NCBI RefSeq assembly: GCF_011045025.1
Contig: NZ_JAAKZX010000048.1
Location: 1-51,846 of the forward strand
Length of the DNA: 51,846 nucleotides
From: Streptomyces ureilyticus
GTDB taxonomy: Bacteria; Actinomycetota; Actinomycetes; Streptomycetales; Streptomycetaceae
Direction of reading: 5' to 3'
Below are positions 18,647 to 26,561 of the stretch, piece by piece. Within the stretch, counting starts at the first letter, position 1. Each line of letters starts with the position of its first letter. Position numbers and translations under genes: made by a program. The notes below the pieces were generated by a model. That model was not told the DNA's origin. It did no database searches and saw only the letters and a program-made list of their open reading frames with translations.

Positions 18647-19468
18647 ATGAAGGTCGTTCTGTTCTGCGGCGGTTACGGGATGCGGATGCGGAGCGGTGCC
18701 GCGGACGACGTGCCCAAGCCGATGGCGATGGTCGGCCCGCGACCGCTGATCTGGCACGTCATGCGCTACTACGCGCACTTCGGGCACAGGGAGTTCATCC
18801 TCTGCCTCGGCTACGGGGCCCACCACATCAAGGACTTCTTCCTCAACTACGAGGAGACGGTGTCCAACGACTTCGTGCTGCGAGGCGGGCGGACCGAGCT
18901 GCTGTCCACCGACATCGCCGACTGGACGATCACGTTCGCGCAGACCGGCATCGAGTCACCGATCGGGGAGCGGCTGCGCCGGGTGCGGCACCACCTGGAC
19001 GGCGACGAGATGTTCCTCGCCAACTACGCCGACGTGCTCACCGACGCCCCGCTGCCCGAGATGATCGACCGGTTCGCGCAGCGCGACGCCGGTGCGTCGA
19101 TGATGGTGGTGCCGCCGCAGTCGTCGTTCCACTGCGTGGAGTTGGGCGAGGACGGCCTGGTGGGGGGCATCACCGCGGTCAGCGAACTGCCGCTGTGGGA
19201 GAACGGCGGCTACTTCGTGCTCCGCCAGGAGGTCTTCGATCACATACCGGAGAACGGGGACCTGGTTGCCGACGGCTGCGCCCAACTGGCCAAGCAGGGC
19301 CGCCTCGTGGCGCACCAGCACCGCGGCTTCTGGAGGCCGACCGACACCGTGAAGGAGCGGGCCGCGCTCGACGCCGCCTACGCCCGGGGCGACCGCCCGT
19401 GGGCCGTGTGGGAACGGGACGGTGCTGGCGCGACCGGCACCAGAGACGGCGCCGGGGTGAGCGCGTGA
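18647..19468 (+). CDS. Sugar-1-phosphate cytidylyltransferase (RfbF-like)
   Basis: A nucleotidyltransferase of 273 residues that makes an NDP-sugar, most likely CDP-glucose, from the sugar phosphate. The N-terminus KVVLFCGGYGMRMR holds the nucleotide-binding loop. KPMAMVGPRPLIWHVMRYYA and LCLGYGAHHIKDFFLNYEE are characteristic of the RfbF group. ANYADVLTD carries the metal-binding aspartate. ATG 18647 is preceded by AAAGGG; GTG 18632 gives five more residues and a GTGA overlap with the previous stop. In the usual pathway RfbF feeds a CDP-glucose 4,6-dehydratase. Confidence 0.87.
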   Translation: MKVVLFCGGYGMRMRSGAADDVPKPMAMVGPRPLIWHVMRYYAHFGHREFILCLGYGAHHIKDFFLNYEETVSNDFVLRGGRTELLSTDIADWTITFAQTGIESPIGERLRRVRHHLDGDEMFLANYADVLTDAPLPEMIDRFAQRDAGASMMVVPPQSSFHCVELGEDGLVGGITAVSELPLWENGGYFVLRQEVFDHIPENGDLVADGCAQLAKQGRLVAHQHRGFWRPTDTVKERAALDAAYARGDRPWAVWERDGAGATGTRDGAGVSA

Positions 19469-20112
19469 TCCGGCTCGGGGCCGGGCGCCTGGACCGGATC
19501 GTCGCGGTGGGCGCGCACTGCGACGACATCGCCATCGGCGCCGGCGGCACGCTGCTGACGCTGTGCCTCGCGCGGCCGGGTCTCCGTGTCGACGCCCTGG
19601 TGCTTTCCGGCGGCGGCAGCGAGCGCGAGCAGGAGGAGCGGGCCGCGCTCGCCGCCTTCTGCCCGGGCGCCGACCTGCGGCTGACCGTGCTCAAGCTGCC
19701 GGACGGCCGGATGCCCGTGCACTGGGACGAGGCCAAGGCCGCGGTCGAGGAACTGCGCGCGCAGACCGACCCGGATCTGATCCTGGCCCCGCGCACCGAC
19801 GACGCGCACCAGGACCACCGCGGACTGGCGCAGCTGATACCCACCGCCTTCCGCGACCACCTCGTACTCGGCTACGAGATCGTCAAGTGGGACGGCGATC
19901 TCGGCCGTCCGGCGGCGTACCAGCCACTGTCCCCGGAGATCGCCGAACAGAAGGTGCGGCTGCTGCAGGAGCACTACCCCTCGCAGCGGCACCGGCCCTG
20001 GTACGACCGGGAAGCCTTCCTCGGCCTGGCCCGGATCCGCGGTATCGAATGCCACGAGCGCTACGCCGAGGCGTTCGCCGTCACCAAACTCACGCTCAAC
20101 CTGGGGGATTGA
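19465..20112 (+). CDS. PIG-L/LmbE family deacetylase
   Basis: A small zinc hydrolase of 215 residues in the family that removes N-acetyl groups from sugars or glycolipids. The signature VGAHCDDIAIGAGGTL supplies His and two Asp, and APRTDDAHQDHRG gives the second metal-binding histidines. No signal peptide is present, so it acts in the cytosol on a sugar precursor. GTG 19465 overlaps the previous stop. Its place between the cytidylyltransferase and the SDR gene suggests it modifies the same unusual sugar. PIG-L proteins can also act on non-acetyl amides, so the exact reaction is open. Confidence 0.87.
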   Translation: MIRLGAGRLDRIVAVGAHCDDIAIGAGGTLLTLCLARPGLRVDALVLSGGGSEREQEERAALAAFCPGADLRLTVLKLPDGRMPVHWDEAKAAVEELRAQTDPDLILAPRTDDAHQDHRGLAQLIPTAFRDHLVLGYEIVKWDGDLGRPAAYQPLSPEIAEQKVRLLQEHYPSQRHRPWYDREAFLGLARIRGIECHERYAEAFAVTKLTLNLGD

Positions 20113-20115
20113 ACC

Positions 20116-21150
20116 TTGCGCGTACTACTGACCGGACACCAGGGCTACCTGGGCACCGTCATGGCCCCGGTCCTCACGGCCGCCGGACACGAAGTCGTCG
20201 GCCTTGACGCCGGCCTGTTCGCCGACTGCGTCCTCGGCCCGACGCCCGCCGACCCGCAGGGGCACCGGGTCGACCTGCGCGACGTCACGGCCGACCACGT
20301 GGCCGGGGTGGACGCCGTGATCCACCTGGCTGCCCTGTCCAACGACCCGCTGGGATCGCTGGCGCCGGAGCTCACCTACGACATCAACCACCACGCGTCC
20401 GTACGCCTCGCCCGGCTGGCCCGCGACGCCGGAGTGCGGCGCTTCCTGTACGCGTCGACCTGCTCGGTCTACGGCGCCGCCGGCGACCCCGACTTGTCGA
20501 ACTTGGTGGGCGAGGACGCCCCGCTGCGCCCGGTGACGCCGTACGCGGAGTCCAAGGTGCGGGTGGAGGACGACCTGCACGCGCTGGCCGACGGCGACTT
20601 CACCCCGGTGTTCATGCGCAACGCCACCGCCTTCGGCTACTCGCCCCGGCTGCGCGCCGACATCGTGCTGAACAACCTGGTGGGCCATGCGCTCCTGTCC
20701 GGCGAGGTGCTGGTGCTCTCCGACGGCACCCCCTGGCGCCCGCTGGTGCACGCCGCCGACATCGCACGGGCCTTCACAGCCGCGCTGACCGCGCCACGGG
20801 AAGCGGTGCACGACCGGGCGTTCAACATCGGCAGCGAGATCAACAACGTCACGGTCGCCGAGATCGCCGAGCAGGTCGCCGAGGCGGTGTCCGGCGCGAA
20901 GGTGGTGATCACCGGGGAGAACGGTGCCGATCCGCGGTCGTACCGGGTGGACTTCTCCCGGTTCCGCGCCGCGATACCCGGCTTCGACTGCGAGTGGACG
21001 GTGAAGCGGGGTGCGCTTGAACTCGCCGACGCCTACCGGGAGTTCGGGCTGACTCGGGAGGACTTCGAGCGACGCTTCACTCGCCTTGCCGTGCTGCGCG
21101 CGGCGTCCGAGGCCGGCACCGTCGACGACACGCTGCGGTGGCGCCGATGA
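20116..21150 (+). CDS. NAD-dependent sugar epimerase/dehydratase (extended SDR)
   Basis: An extended short-chain dehydrogenase of 344 residues. The NAD-binding motif is GHQGYLG. The catalytic serine region reads YASTCSVYG and the Tyr-Lys pair is YAESK. HLAALSNDPLG and RNATAFGYSPRLRADIV are features seen in epimerases of surface-polysaccharide loci. The catalytic segment lacks the Asp-Glu signature (T-D-E) of 4,6-dehydratases, so an epimerase or reductase role is more likely. The TTG start follows GGGGATT. It sits in the branched-sugar cassette; the substrate is unknown. Confidence 0.85.
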   Translation: MRVLLTGHQGYLGTVMAPVLTAAGHEVVGLDAGLFADCVLGPTPADPQGHRVDLRDVTADHVAGVDAVIHLAALSNDPLGSLAPELTYDINHHASVRLARLARDAGVRRFLYASTCSVYGAAGDPDLSNLVGEDAPLRPVTPYAESKVRVEDDLHALADGDFTPVFMRNATAFGYSPRLRADIVLNNLVGHALLSGEVLVLSDGTPWRPLVHAADIARAFTAALTAPREAVHDRAFNIGSEINNVTVAEIAEQVAEAVSGAKVVITGENGADPRSYRVDFSRFRAAIPGFDCEWTVKRGALELADAYREFGLTREDFERRFTRLAVLRAASEAGTVDDTLRWRR

Positions 21151-22445
21151 CCTCGGCCGGCGAACAGCCGATGACCACCGCCGGCGACGAGATGTACGCG
21201 CTGGTGGAACGGCTGTACCCGCTGTGGCGGAGCATCACAGGGGACGGCGTGCGCGCCACCCTGGACATCGTCGGCGAGTACATCCCGCTGCAGGTGCACG
21301 AGGTGCCGACCGGGACGCAGGTGCTCGACTGGACGGTGCCGCAGGAGTGGAACATCCGCGACGCGTACATCGCCGACACCACCGGGAACCGGGTCGTCGA
21401 CTTCGCCGCGTCCAGCCTGCACGTACTCGGCTACAGCGTGCCGGTGTCGGCGACCATGCCGCTGGCCGAGCTGCGCGCACACCTGCACACCCTGCCGGAG
21501 CACCCGAACTGGGTGCCGTACCGCACCAGTTACTACAAGCCGGAATGGGGATTCTGCTTGGCCCAGGACACCCTGGACGCGATGCCGGACGGCGAGTACG
21601 AGGTCCGCATCGACTCCACCCTCGCCGACGGCCACCTCACCTACGCCGAGCATGTGGTCCCCGGGCAGGTCCCCGACGAGGTGATCGTCTCCTGCCACGT
21701 CTGCCACCCGTCGCTGGCCAACGACAACCTGGCCGGCATCGCGGTGGCGACGTTCCTGGCCCGGGCGCTGGACCGGCAAACGCCGTACTACACCTACCGG
21801 TTCATCTTCGCGCCCGGCACCATCGGGGCGATCACCTGGCTGGCCCGCAACAAGGAGCGGGTGGAGCGGGTCAGGCACGGGCTGGTGCTGGCCTGTGTCG
21901 GCGACCCGGGCCACCTGACGTACAAGCAGAGCAGGCGCGGCGACGCGGAGATCGACCGGGTGATGCGGCACGTGCTGGCCGCCTCCGAACGTCCGCACCG
22001 CGTCACCGAGTTCACTCCGTACGGCTACGACGAGCGGCAGTTCTGCTCGCCCGGGTTCAACCTTGGCGTCGGCTCGCTCACCCGGACCCCGTACGCCGGC
22101 TACCCCGAGTACCACACCTCGGCGGACAACCTGGACTTCGTCTCCCCGGAAGCGATGGCAGACACCCTCTCCGTCTGCCGCGAGGCGTTCGCCGTCCTGG
22201 ACCGCAACCGGCGGTACCTGAACCTCAGCCCTTACGGCGAACCGCAGTTGGGCCGACGCGGGTTGTACGACGCGATCGGCGGCCGCAGCGACACCAAGCA
22301 GGCCCAGATGGCCATGCTCTGGGTGCTCAACCTCTCCGACGGCGAGCACAGTCTGCTGGACGTCGCCGAGCGGTCCGGGCTGCCCTTCGACACCGTCGCC
22401 GCCGCGGCCGCAGCCCTGCACGGCGCCGGGCTGATCAAGGCATGA
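21147..22445 (+). CDS. DUF4910 aminopeptidase-like protein with C-terminal winged helix
   Basis: The 432-residue protein matches the DUF4910/DUF2172 type, a metallopeptidase-like fold repeatedly found in polysaccharide loci and not in ordinary proteolysis. SCHVCHPSLANDNLAG and FAPGTIGAITWLARN correspond to the metal-binding core. The last 70 or so residues (MAMLWVLNLSDGEHSLLDVAERSGL) look like a winged helix. No signal peptide is present. It may hydrolyse an amide or ester on a sugar intermediate or act as a non-peptidase. ATG 21147 overlaps the previous stop; the GTG nine bases upstream is an alternative. Confidence 0.82.
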   Translation: MTSAGEQPMTTAGDEMYALVERLYPLWRSITGDGVRATLDIVGEYIPLQVHEVPTGTQVLDWTVPQEWNIRDAYIADTTGNRVVDFAASSLHVLGYSVPVSATMPLAELRAHLHTLPEHPNWVPYRTSYYKPEWGFCLAQDTLDAMPDGEYEVRIDSTLADGHLTYAEHVVPGQVPDEVIVSCHVCHPSLANDNLAGIAVATFLARALDRQTPYYTYRFIFAPGTIGAITWLARNKERVERVRHGLVLACVGDPGHLTYKQSRRGDAEIDRVMRHVLAASERPHRVTEFTPYGYDERQFCSPGFNLGVGSLTRTPYAGYPEYHTSADNLDFVSPEAMADTLSVCREAFAVLDRNRRYLNLSPYGEPQLGRRGLYDAIGGRSDTKQAQMAMLWVLNLSDGEHSLLDVAERSGLPFDTVAAAAAALHGAGLIKA

Positions 22446-23749
22446 CACCGGTGACCGCAGAGGGGGAGGATCCGCAGACAACGGCGCCATCGGCCGGATC
22501 CGCCAAGCGGGCCCTCGCCGGCCGGCTGTCCTGGGGACTGGCCGACCAGGCGGCCTCCAGCATGTCCAACTTCGCGGTGGGCATCTACGTGGCCCGCTCG
22601 CTCGGGGTGACGGCGTTCGGCGTGTTCACCCTCGCCTGGGTGACTTACGGCGTCGTGCTCAACGTCTCTCGCGGCCTTGCCACCGACCCGCTCGTTGTGC
22701 GCTTCAGTGGCGTGCCGCACGCTTCCTGGCGCGCGGCGGTGGCCCGGTCGTCGGGTACCGCGCTCGGCGTCGGTACCGCCCTCGGCACTGCGTGTCTGGT
22801 GATCGGACTGGGTGTCGGCGGCCGCGTAGGGCCCGCGTTCGCCTGCCTCGGCGTCGTCCTGCCGGGGCTGCTGCTCCAGGACGCATGGCGGTTCGCGTTC
22901 TTCGCCGCCGGCACCGGGCGGAAGGCTTTCGTCAACGACGTGGTGTGGGGCGTCGCGCTCGTCCCGGCCATGGTGGTGGCGGCCCGCGTGGGCAGCGTGT
23001 CCGCTTTCGTGCTCGCCTGGGGCGGGTCCGCCGCGGTGGCCGCGGTGTACGGCTGCTTCCAGTCCGGCATCCGGCCCCACGTGACCGGTGCGCGCGACTG
23101 GCTTCGCGCGCACCGCGACCTCGGGTACCGGTACCTGGTCGAGAACGTCAGCAACAGCGGCGGGGGCCAGCTGCGGGCGTACGGGCTCGGCGCGATCGTC
23201 GGGGTCGGCGCGGTGGGCGTGATCAGGGGCGCCGAGCTCCTGCTCGGCCCGTTCACGGCTGTGCTGATGGGGCTGTCCCTGGTCACCGTCGCGGAGGCGG
23301 CACGGGTGCTGCGGCGGGCCCCGCGGCGGCTGGGGAAATTCTGCCTTCTCCTTGGCGGCGGGCAGGCCGTCGCCGCGCTGCTCTGGGGCGGGGCGCTGCT
23401 GCTGGTCCCCGACCGGGGCGGCGAGTTCGTGCTCGGCGGCGTCTGGAGCGCTGCCTCGGAGCTCATCGTGCCGGTCACGCTCGGCGTCGCGGGCGCAGGA
23501 CTCGGCACCGGCGCGGCGGCCGGGCTGCGCGCGCTCGGCGCGGCCCGGCGCAGCCTGCGCAGCCAGCTGATCGCCTCCGCCTGTTACGTCAGCGGCGGGC
23601 TCGGCGGGGCGGCCGTGGCCGGCACGGTCGGCTCGGCCTGGGGCGTCGCCGCCGCGATCGTCACCGGCTCGGCCGTGTGGTGGCTGCAGCTGCGGTCCGC
23701 CCTGCGCGAGCACCACCAGAACACCCTTCGCGAAGTGAGGACGTCATGA
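22442..23749 (+). CDS. Wzx-like flippase (MATE/MVF-type)
   Basis: A 435-residue membrane protein with roughly twelve helices and short loops, beginning with a 25-residue cytosolic tail and then LSWGLADQAASSMSNFAVGIYVARSLG, the pattern of polysaccharide exporters. It would move the lipid-linked repeat unit to the outer face before polymerisation. ATG 22442 overlaps the previous stop (ATGA), and the much longer frame upstream is a shadow of the two genes before it. It is the only flippase candidate in the operon. Confidence 0.82.
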   Translation: MTPVTAEGEDPQTTAPSAGSAKRALAGRLSWGLADQAASSMSNFAVGIYVARSLGVTAFGVFTLAWVTYGVVLNVSRGLATDPLVVRFSGVPHASWRAAVARSSGTALGVGTALGTACLVIGLGVGGRVGPAFACLGVVLPGLLLQDAWRFAFFAAGTGRKAFVNDVVWGVALVPAMVVAARVGSVSAFVLAWGGSAAVAAVYGCFQSGIRPHVTGARDWLRAHRDLGYRYLVENVSNSGGGQLRAYGLGAIVGVGAVGVIRGAELLLGPFTAVLMGLSLVTVAEAARVLRRAPRRLGKFCLLLGGGQAVAALLWGGALLLVPDRGGEFVLGGVWSAASELIVPVTLGVAGAGLGTGAAAGLRALGAARRSLRSQLIASACYVSGGLGGAAVAGTVGSAWGVAAAIVTGSAVWWLQLRSALREHHQNTLREVRTS

Positions 23750-24747
23750 CCGCCCATCCCCGGCTGAGCATCGGCCTGCCCGTGTACAACGGCGAGGAGT
23801 ACCTCGCCGAGTCGCTCGACGCGCTCCTCGGCCAGACCTACGAGGACTTCGAACTGGTCATCTCCGACAACGCCTCGACCGACGGAACCCAGGACATCTG
23901 CCGCACATACGCGGCCCAGGACTCACGCATCCGGTACATACGCCTGTCGCGGAACGTCGGCGCCGCACCGAACCACAACTACGTGTTCACCGAGTGCCGC
24001 GGCGAGCTGTTCAAGTGGGCCTCGCACGACGACCTCTACGCCCGCGACCTGCTGCGGCGCTGCGTGGAGGCACTGGACGCGCGGCCCGACGTGATCCTCG
24101 CGCACGCCGACCAGGCGGTCATCGACGAGGACGGCCGGGTGAAGGTCCCGTACGAGTACACGCTCGCCACCGCCTCGCCGCACGCACCGGAGCGCTTCCG
24201 CAGCATGCTGTTCGAGCCCGGCGGCGACGACTTCTACGGGGTGATGCGGGCCGACGTGCTGCGCAGGGTGAAGCCGCACGACAGCTACCACCACGCGGAC
24301 CGCACGTTCGTCGCCGAGATCGGCCTGCACGGGCCCTTCCACCAGGTGCCGGAGCTGCTGTACTTCCGCCGCGACCACCCCACCCGCGCCGAGCGGGCGA
24401 ACCCCAGCAAACGCTCCCGGTGCGTCAACCTCGACCCGCGCCGGGCAGGCCCGCTGCACCCGACGCCCCGGCTGCTCGCCGAGTACGTCGGGGGCTTCGT
24501 TACGGCGATCCGGCGGGCGCCGTTGTCCTCGGCCGACCGGCGCGCGTGCTACCGCCACCTGGCGGCATGGATGACCAGCCGGGCCCGCCCGGGCGCCGGC
24601 GAGCGGGTCGAGGACCGTGCCCCGGTCGACCCGGCCAAGCTCAGCGTCTCCGTCGACGCCCTCGTCGCCGGGCGTGAAGTCCGTGAAGTCCGTGGAGTCC
24701 GTGGAATCCGTGGAGGTCGCGAAGGTCGTGAAGGGAGGCAGGCATGA
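23746..24747 (+). CDS. Glycosyltransferase family 2
   Basis: A GT-A glycosyltransferase of 333 residues. The nucleotide-binding N-terminus reads LSIGLPVYNGEEYLAESLDA and VISDNASTDGT. The DxD region is replaced by the local motif WASHDDLY, which provides acidic residues. No membrane helix is seen, so it works on the cytosolic face. The C-terminal 21 residues are seven copies of a three-residue repeat (REV/RGV/REG). ATG 23746 overlaps the previous stop. Donor and linkage are unknown. Confidence 0.87.
   Translation: MTAHPRLSIGLPVYNGEEYLAESLDALLGQTYEDFELVISDNASTDGTQDICRTYAAQDSRIRYIRLSRNVGAAPNHNYVFTECRGELFKWASHDDLYARDLLRRCVEALDARPDVILAHADQAVIDEDGRVKVPYEYTLATASPHAPERFRSMLFEPGGDDFYGVMRADVLRRVKPHDSYHHADRTFVAEIGLHGPFHQVPELLYFRRDHPTRAERANPSKRSRCVNLDPRRAGPLHPTPRLLAEYVGGFVTAIRRAPLSSADRRACYRHLAAWMTSRARPGAGERVEDRAPVDPAKLSVSVDALVAGREVREVRGVRGIRGGREGREGRQA
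24673..24735 (+). repeat. Seven 9-bp tandem units in a glycosyltransferase tail
   Basis: Seven contiguous 9-base units of the form CGTGAAGTC/CGTGGAGTC run to within a few codons of the stop. They encode REV REV RGV RGI RGG REG REG. All units are in frame. Confidence 0.9.
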
Positions 24748-25991
24748 CGTCCGCGAACGAACCTCCGGTGCGCGTCGGGGTGTTCGGCCTGCTCGGCTCC
24801 GGCAACCTCGGCAACGACGGGTCGCTCGAGGCCGTGCTCGGCTACCTCCGCGCCGAGCACCCGAAGGCGGTCGTGGACGCGCTGTGCGGCGGACCCGAGG
24901 TCGTCGCGGCCCAGTACGGGATCTCCGCGACGCGGCTGCACTGGAACCGTGGGGAGTACCGGACCGCGTCACGTGCGGGCGCGATCGCGGCGAAGGGGCT
25001 GGGCAAACTCGTCGACGCCGTCCGCACCGCAGCCTGGGTGCGCCGGCACGACGTGGTGATCGTGCCGGGCATGGGCGTCCTGGAGGCCACGCTGCCACTG
25101 CGGCCGTGGGGCTTCCCGTACTCGCTGTCCCTGCTCTGCGCGAGTGGCCGGTTGCTTCGCACCCGGGTCGCGCTGGTCGGTGTCGGCGCCGCCCCGATCA
25201 GCGACCGGCCGACCCGGGCCCTGGTGCGCTGGTCGGCACGGCTGGCCGCGTACCGCTCGTACCGTGACGTCCAATCCCGGGACGCAATGCGGGAGATGGG
25301 CGTGGACACCACACGCGACGAGGTCTACCCGGACCTGGCGTTCGCCCTGCCGACGCCGGAGGCGAGCGCGCCCCCGGACGGCCCGCAGGGCACGGTCTGC
25401 GTCGGCGTCATGGACTTCCACGGCGGCAACGACGACCGCGCCCGGGCCGAGGAGATCCACCGGCGCTACCTCGACGGAACAACTCGCTTTGTCCGTGCGC
25501 TGGTCGAGGACGGCAGGCCGGTCCGGCTGCTCACCGGCGACGAGTGCGATACGCCCGTGGTCGCCGCGATCATCGACGCGGTGGACTCGCCGCTGGTCAC
25601 CGCCGCCGAGGCGGCCTCGCTGGCCGACCTGATGAAGGAGACGGCGGCTGCCGACACCGTGGTGGCGACCCGGTACCACAACCTGATCTGCGCGCTGAAG
25701 GTCGGCACACCGACGCTCGCACTCAGCTACGCGGCGAAGAGCGACGCGCTCATGGATCGGATGGGGCTTGGCGCGTACTGCCACCCGGCTCGCGAGGTCG
25801 ACGCCGACCGGCTGCTCGAGCAGTTCCGGGCGCTGGAGAAGCGATCTGCGGAGCTGCGGCGGACCCTCACCGAACGGAACCTGGCCGCCGCCCGGCAACT
25901 CGAGGACCAGTTCACCGCCTTGACCGTGGCCCTGTTCCCGGCGACCGACCACACCCACGCGCAAGCCCACGCTCGGCAGGAGGCTCCATGA
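24744..25991 (+). CDS. Polysaccharide pyruvyl transferase family protein
   Basis: A 415-residue GT-B-like enzyme of the family that transfers pyruvate from phosphoenolpyruvate to a sugar as a ketal. The N-terminus GVFGLLGSGNLGNDGSLEAV and the C-terminal TRYHNLICALKVGTPTLALS followed by KSDALMDRMGLG are the conserved features. Pyruvylation would add a negative charge to the repeat unit. ATG 24744 overlaps the previous stop. The genes on either side are sugar-handling genes of the same operon. Confidence 0.87.
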   Translation: MTSANEPPVRVGVFGLLGSGNLGNDGSLEAVLGYLRAEHPKAVVDALCGGPEVVAAQYGISATRLHWNRGEYRTASRAGAIAAKGLGKLVDAVRTAAWVRRHDVVIVPGMGVLEATLPLRPWGFPYSLSLLCASGRLLRTRVALVGVGAAPISDRPTRALVRWSARLAAYRSYRDVQSRDAMREMGVDTTRDEVYPDLAFALPTPEASAPPDGPQGTVCVGVMDFHGGNDDRARAEEIHRRYLDGTTRFVRALVEDGRPVRLLTGDECDTPVVAAIIDAVDSPLVTAAEAASLADLMKETAAADTVVATRYHNLICALKVGTPTLALSYAAKSDALMDRMGLGAYCHPAREVDADRLLEQFRALEKRSAELRRTLTERNLAAARQLEDQFTALTVALFPATDHTHAQAHARQEAP

Positions 25992-26554
25992 ATGCGCCCG
26001 GAATGAAAGTGACCGAAGTCCCGGAGATCGCCAGGGCGTACCTGTTCGAGCCGACGCCGTACGCCGACGAGCGCGGCTTCTTCTGCCGCACCTTCGAAGC
26101 CGACGTGGTCCGCTCGGTGGGCCTCGACCCGGACGCCTTCGTCCAGGACAGCCTGTCCCGCTCGGTCCGGGGCGTGCTGCGCGGCCTGCACCTGCGCTCC
26201 GGCGCCGGCGAGGCCAAGCTGGTGCGGTGCTCGTACGGGAGGATCTTCGACGTCGTCGTGGATCTGCGGCCGGACTCGCCGACGTACCGCAACCGGGCCT
26301 TCTTCGAGCTGTCCGACGAGACGCAGGCGACCTTGTACATCCCGGCGGGGTGCGCGCACGGCTTCCAGGCGCTCACCGAAACCACCGACACCTCGTACCG
26401 GATCGACCGCCCCCACGATCCGGCCGAGGACGTGACGATCGCCTTCGACGACCCGGAGCTCGCCATTCCCTGGCCGCTGTCGGTCACATCGATGTCCCAG
26501 CGGGACCGGGAGGCGCCGAGCCTCGCCGAGGTCCTGAAGCACAGAGAGAAGTGA
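25988..26554 (+). CDS. dTDP-4-dehydrorhamnose 3,5-epimerase family protein (RfbC-like)
   Basis: A compact cupin of 188 residues. It keeps the family motifs GVLRGLHLR (catalytic histidine), VRCSYGRIFDVVVDLRPDSP, YIPAGCAHGFQ and the tyrosine region DTSYRID. It would epimerise a 4-keto-6-deoxy nucleotide sugar at C3 and/or C5. No RmlA, RmlB or RmlD gene is nearby, so it may act on the sugar made by this operon. ATG 25988 overlaps the previous stop; some family members isomerise instead. Confidence 0.87.
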   Translation: MNAPGMKVTEVPEIARAYLFEPTPYADERGFFCRTFEADVVRSVGLDPDAFVQDSLSRSVRGVLRGLHLRSGAGEAKLVRCSYGRIFDVVVDLRPDSPTYRNRAFFELSDETQATLYIPAGCAHGFQALTETTDTSYRIDRPHDPAEDVTIAFDDPELAIPWPLSVTSMSQRDREAPSLAEVLKHREK

Positions 26555-26561
26555 GGCCGGC

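Noticed and set aside
20116..21150. CDP-glucose 4,6-dehydratase (RfbG)
   Set aside because: It lacks the T-D-E catalytic signature of dehydratases and reads as an epimerase-type SDR.
24673..24735. Possible CRISPR array
   Set aside because: The units are 9 bases, contiguous, in frame and without spacers.
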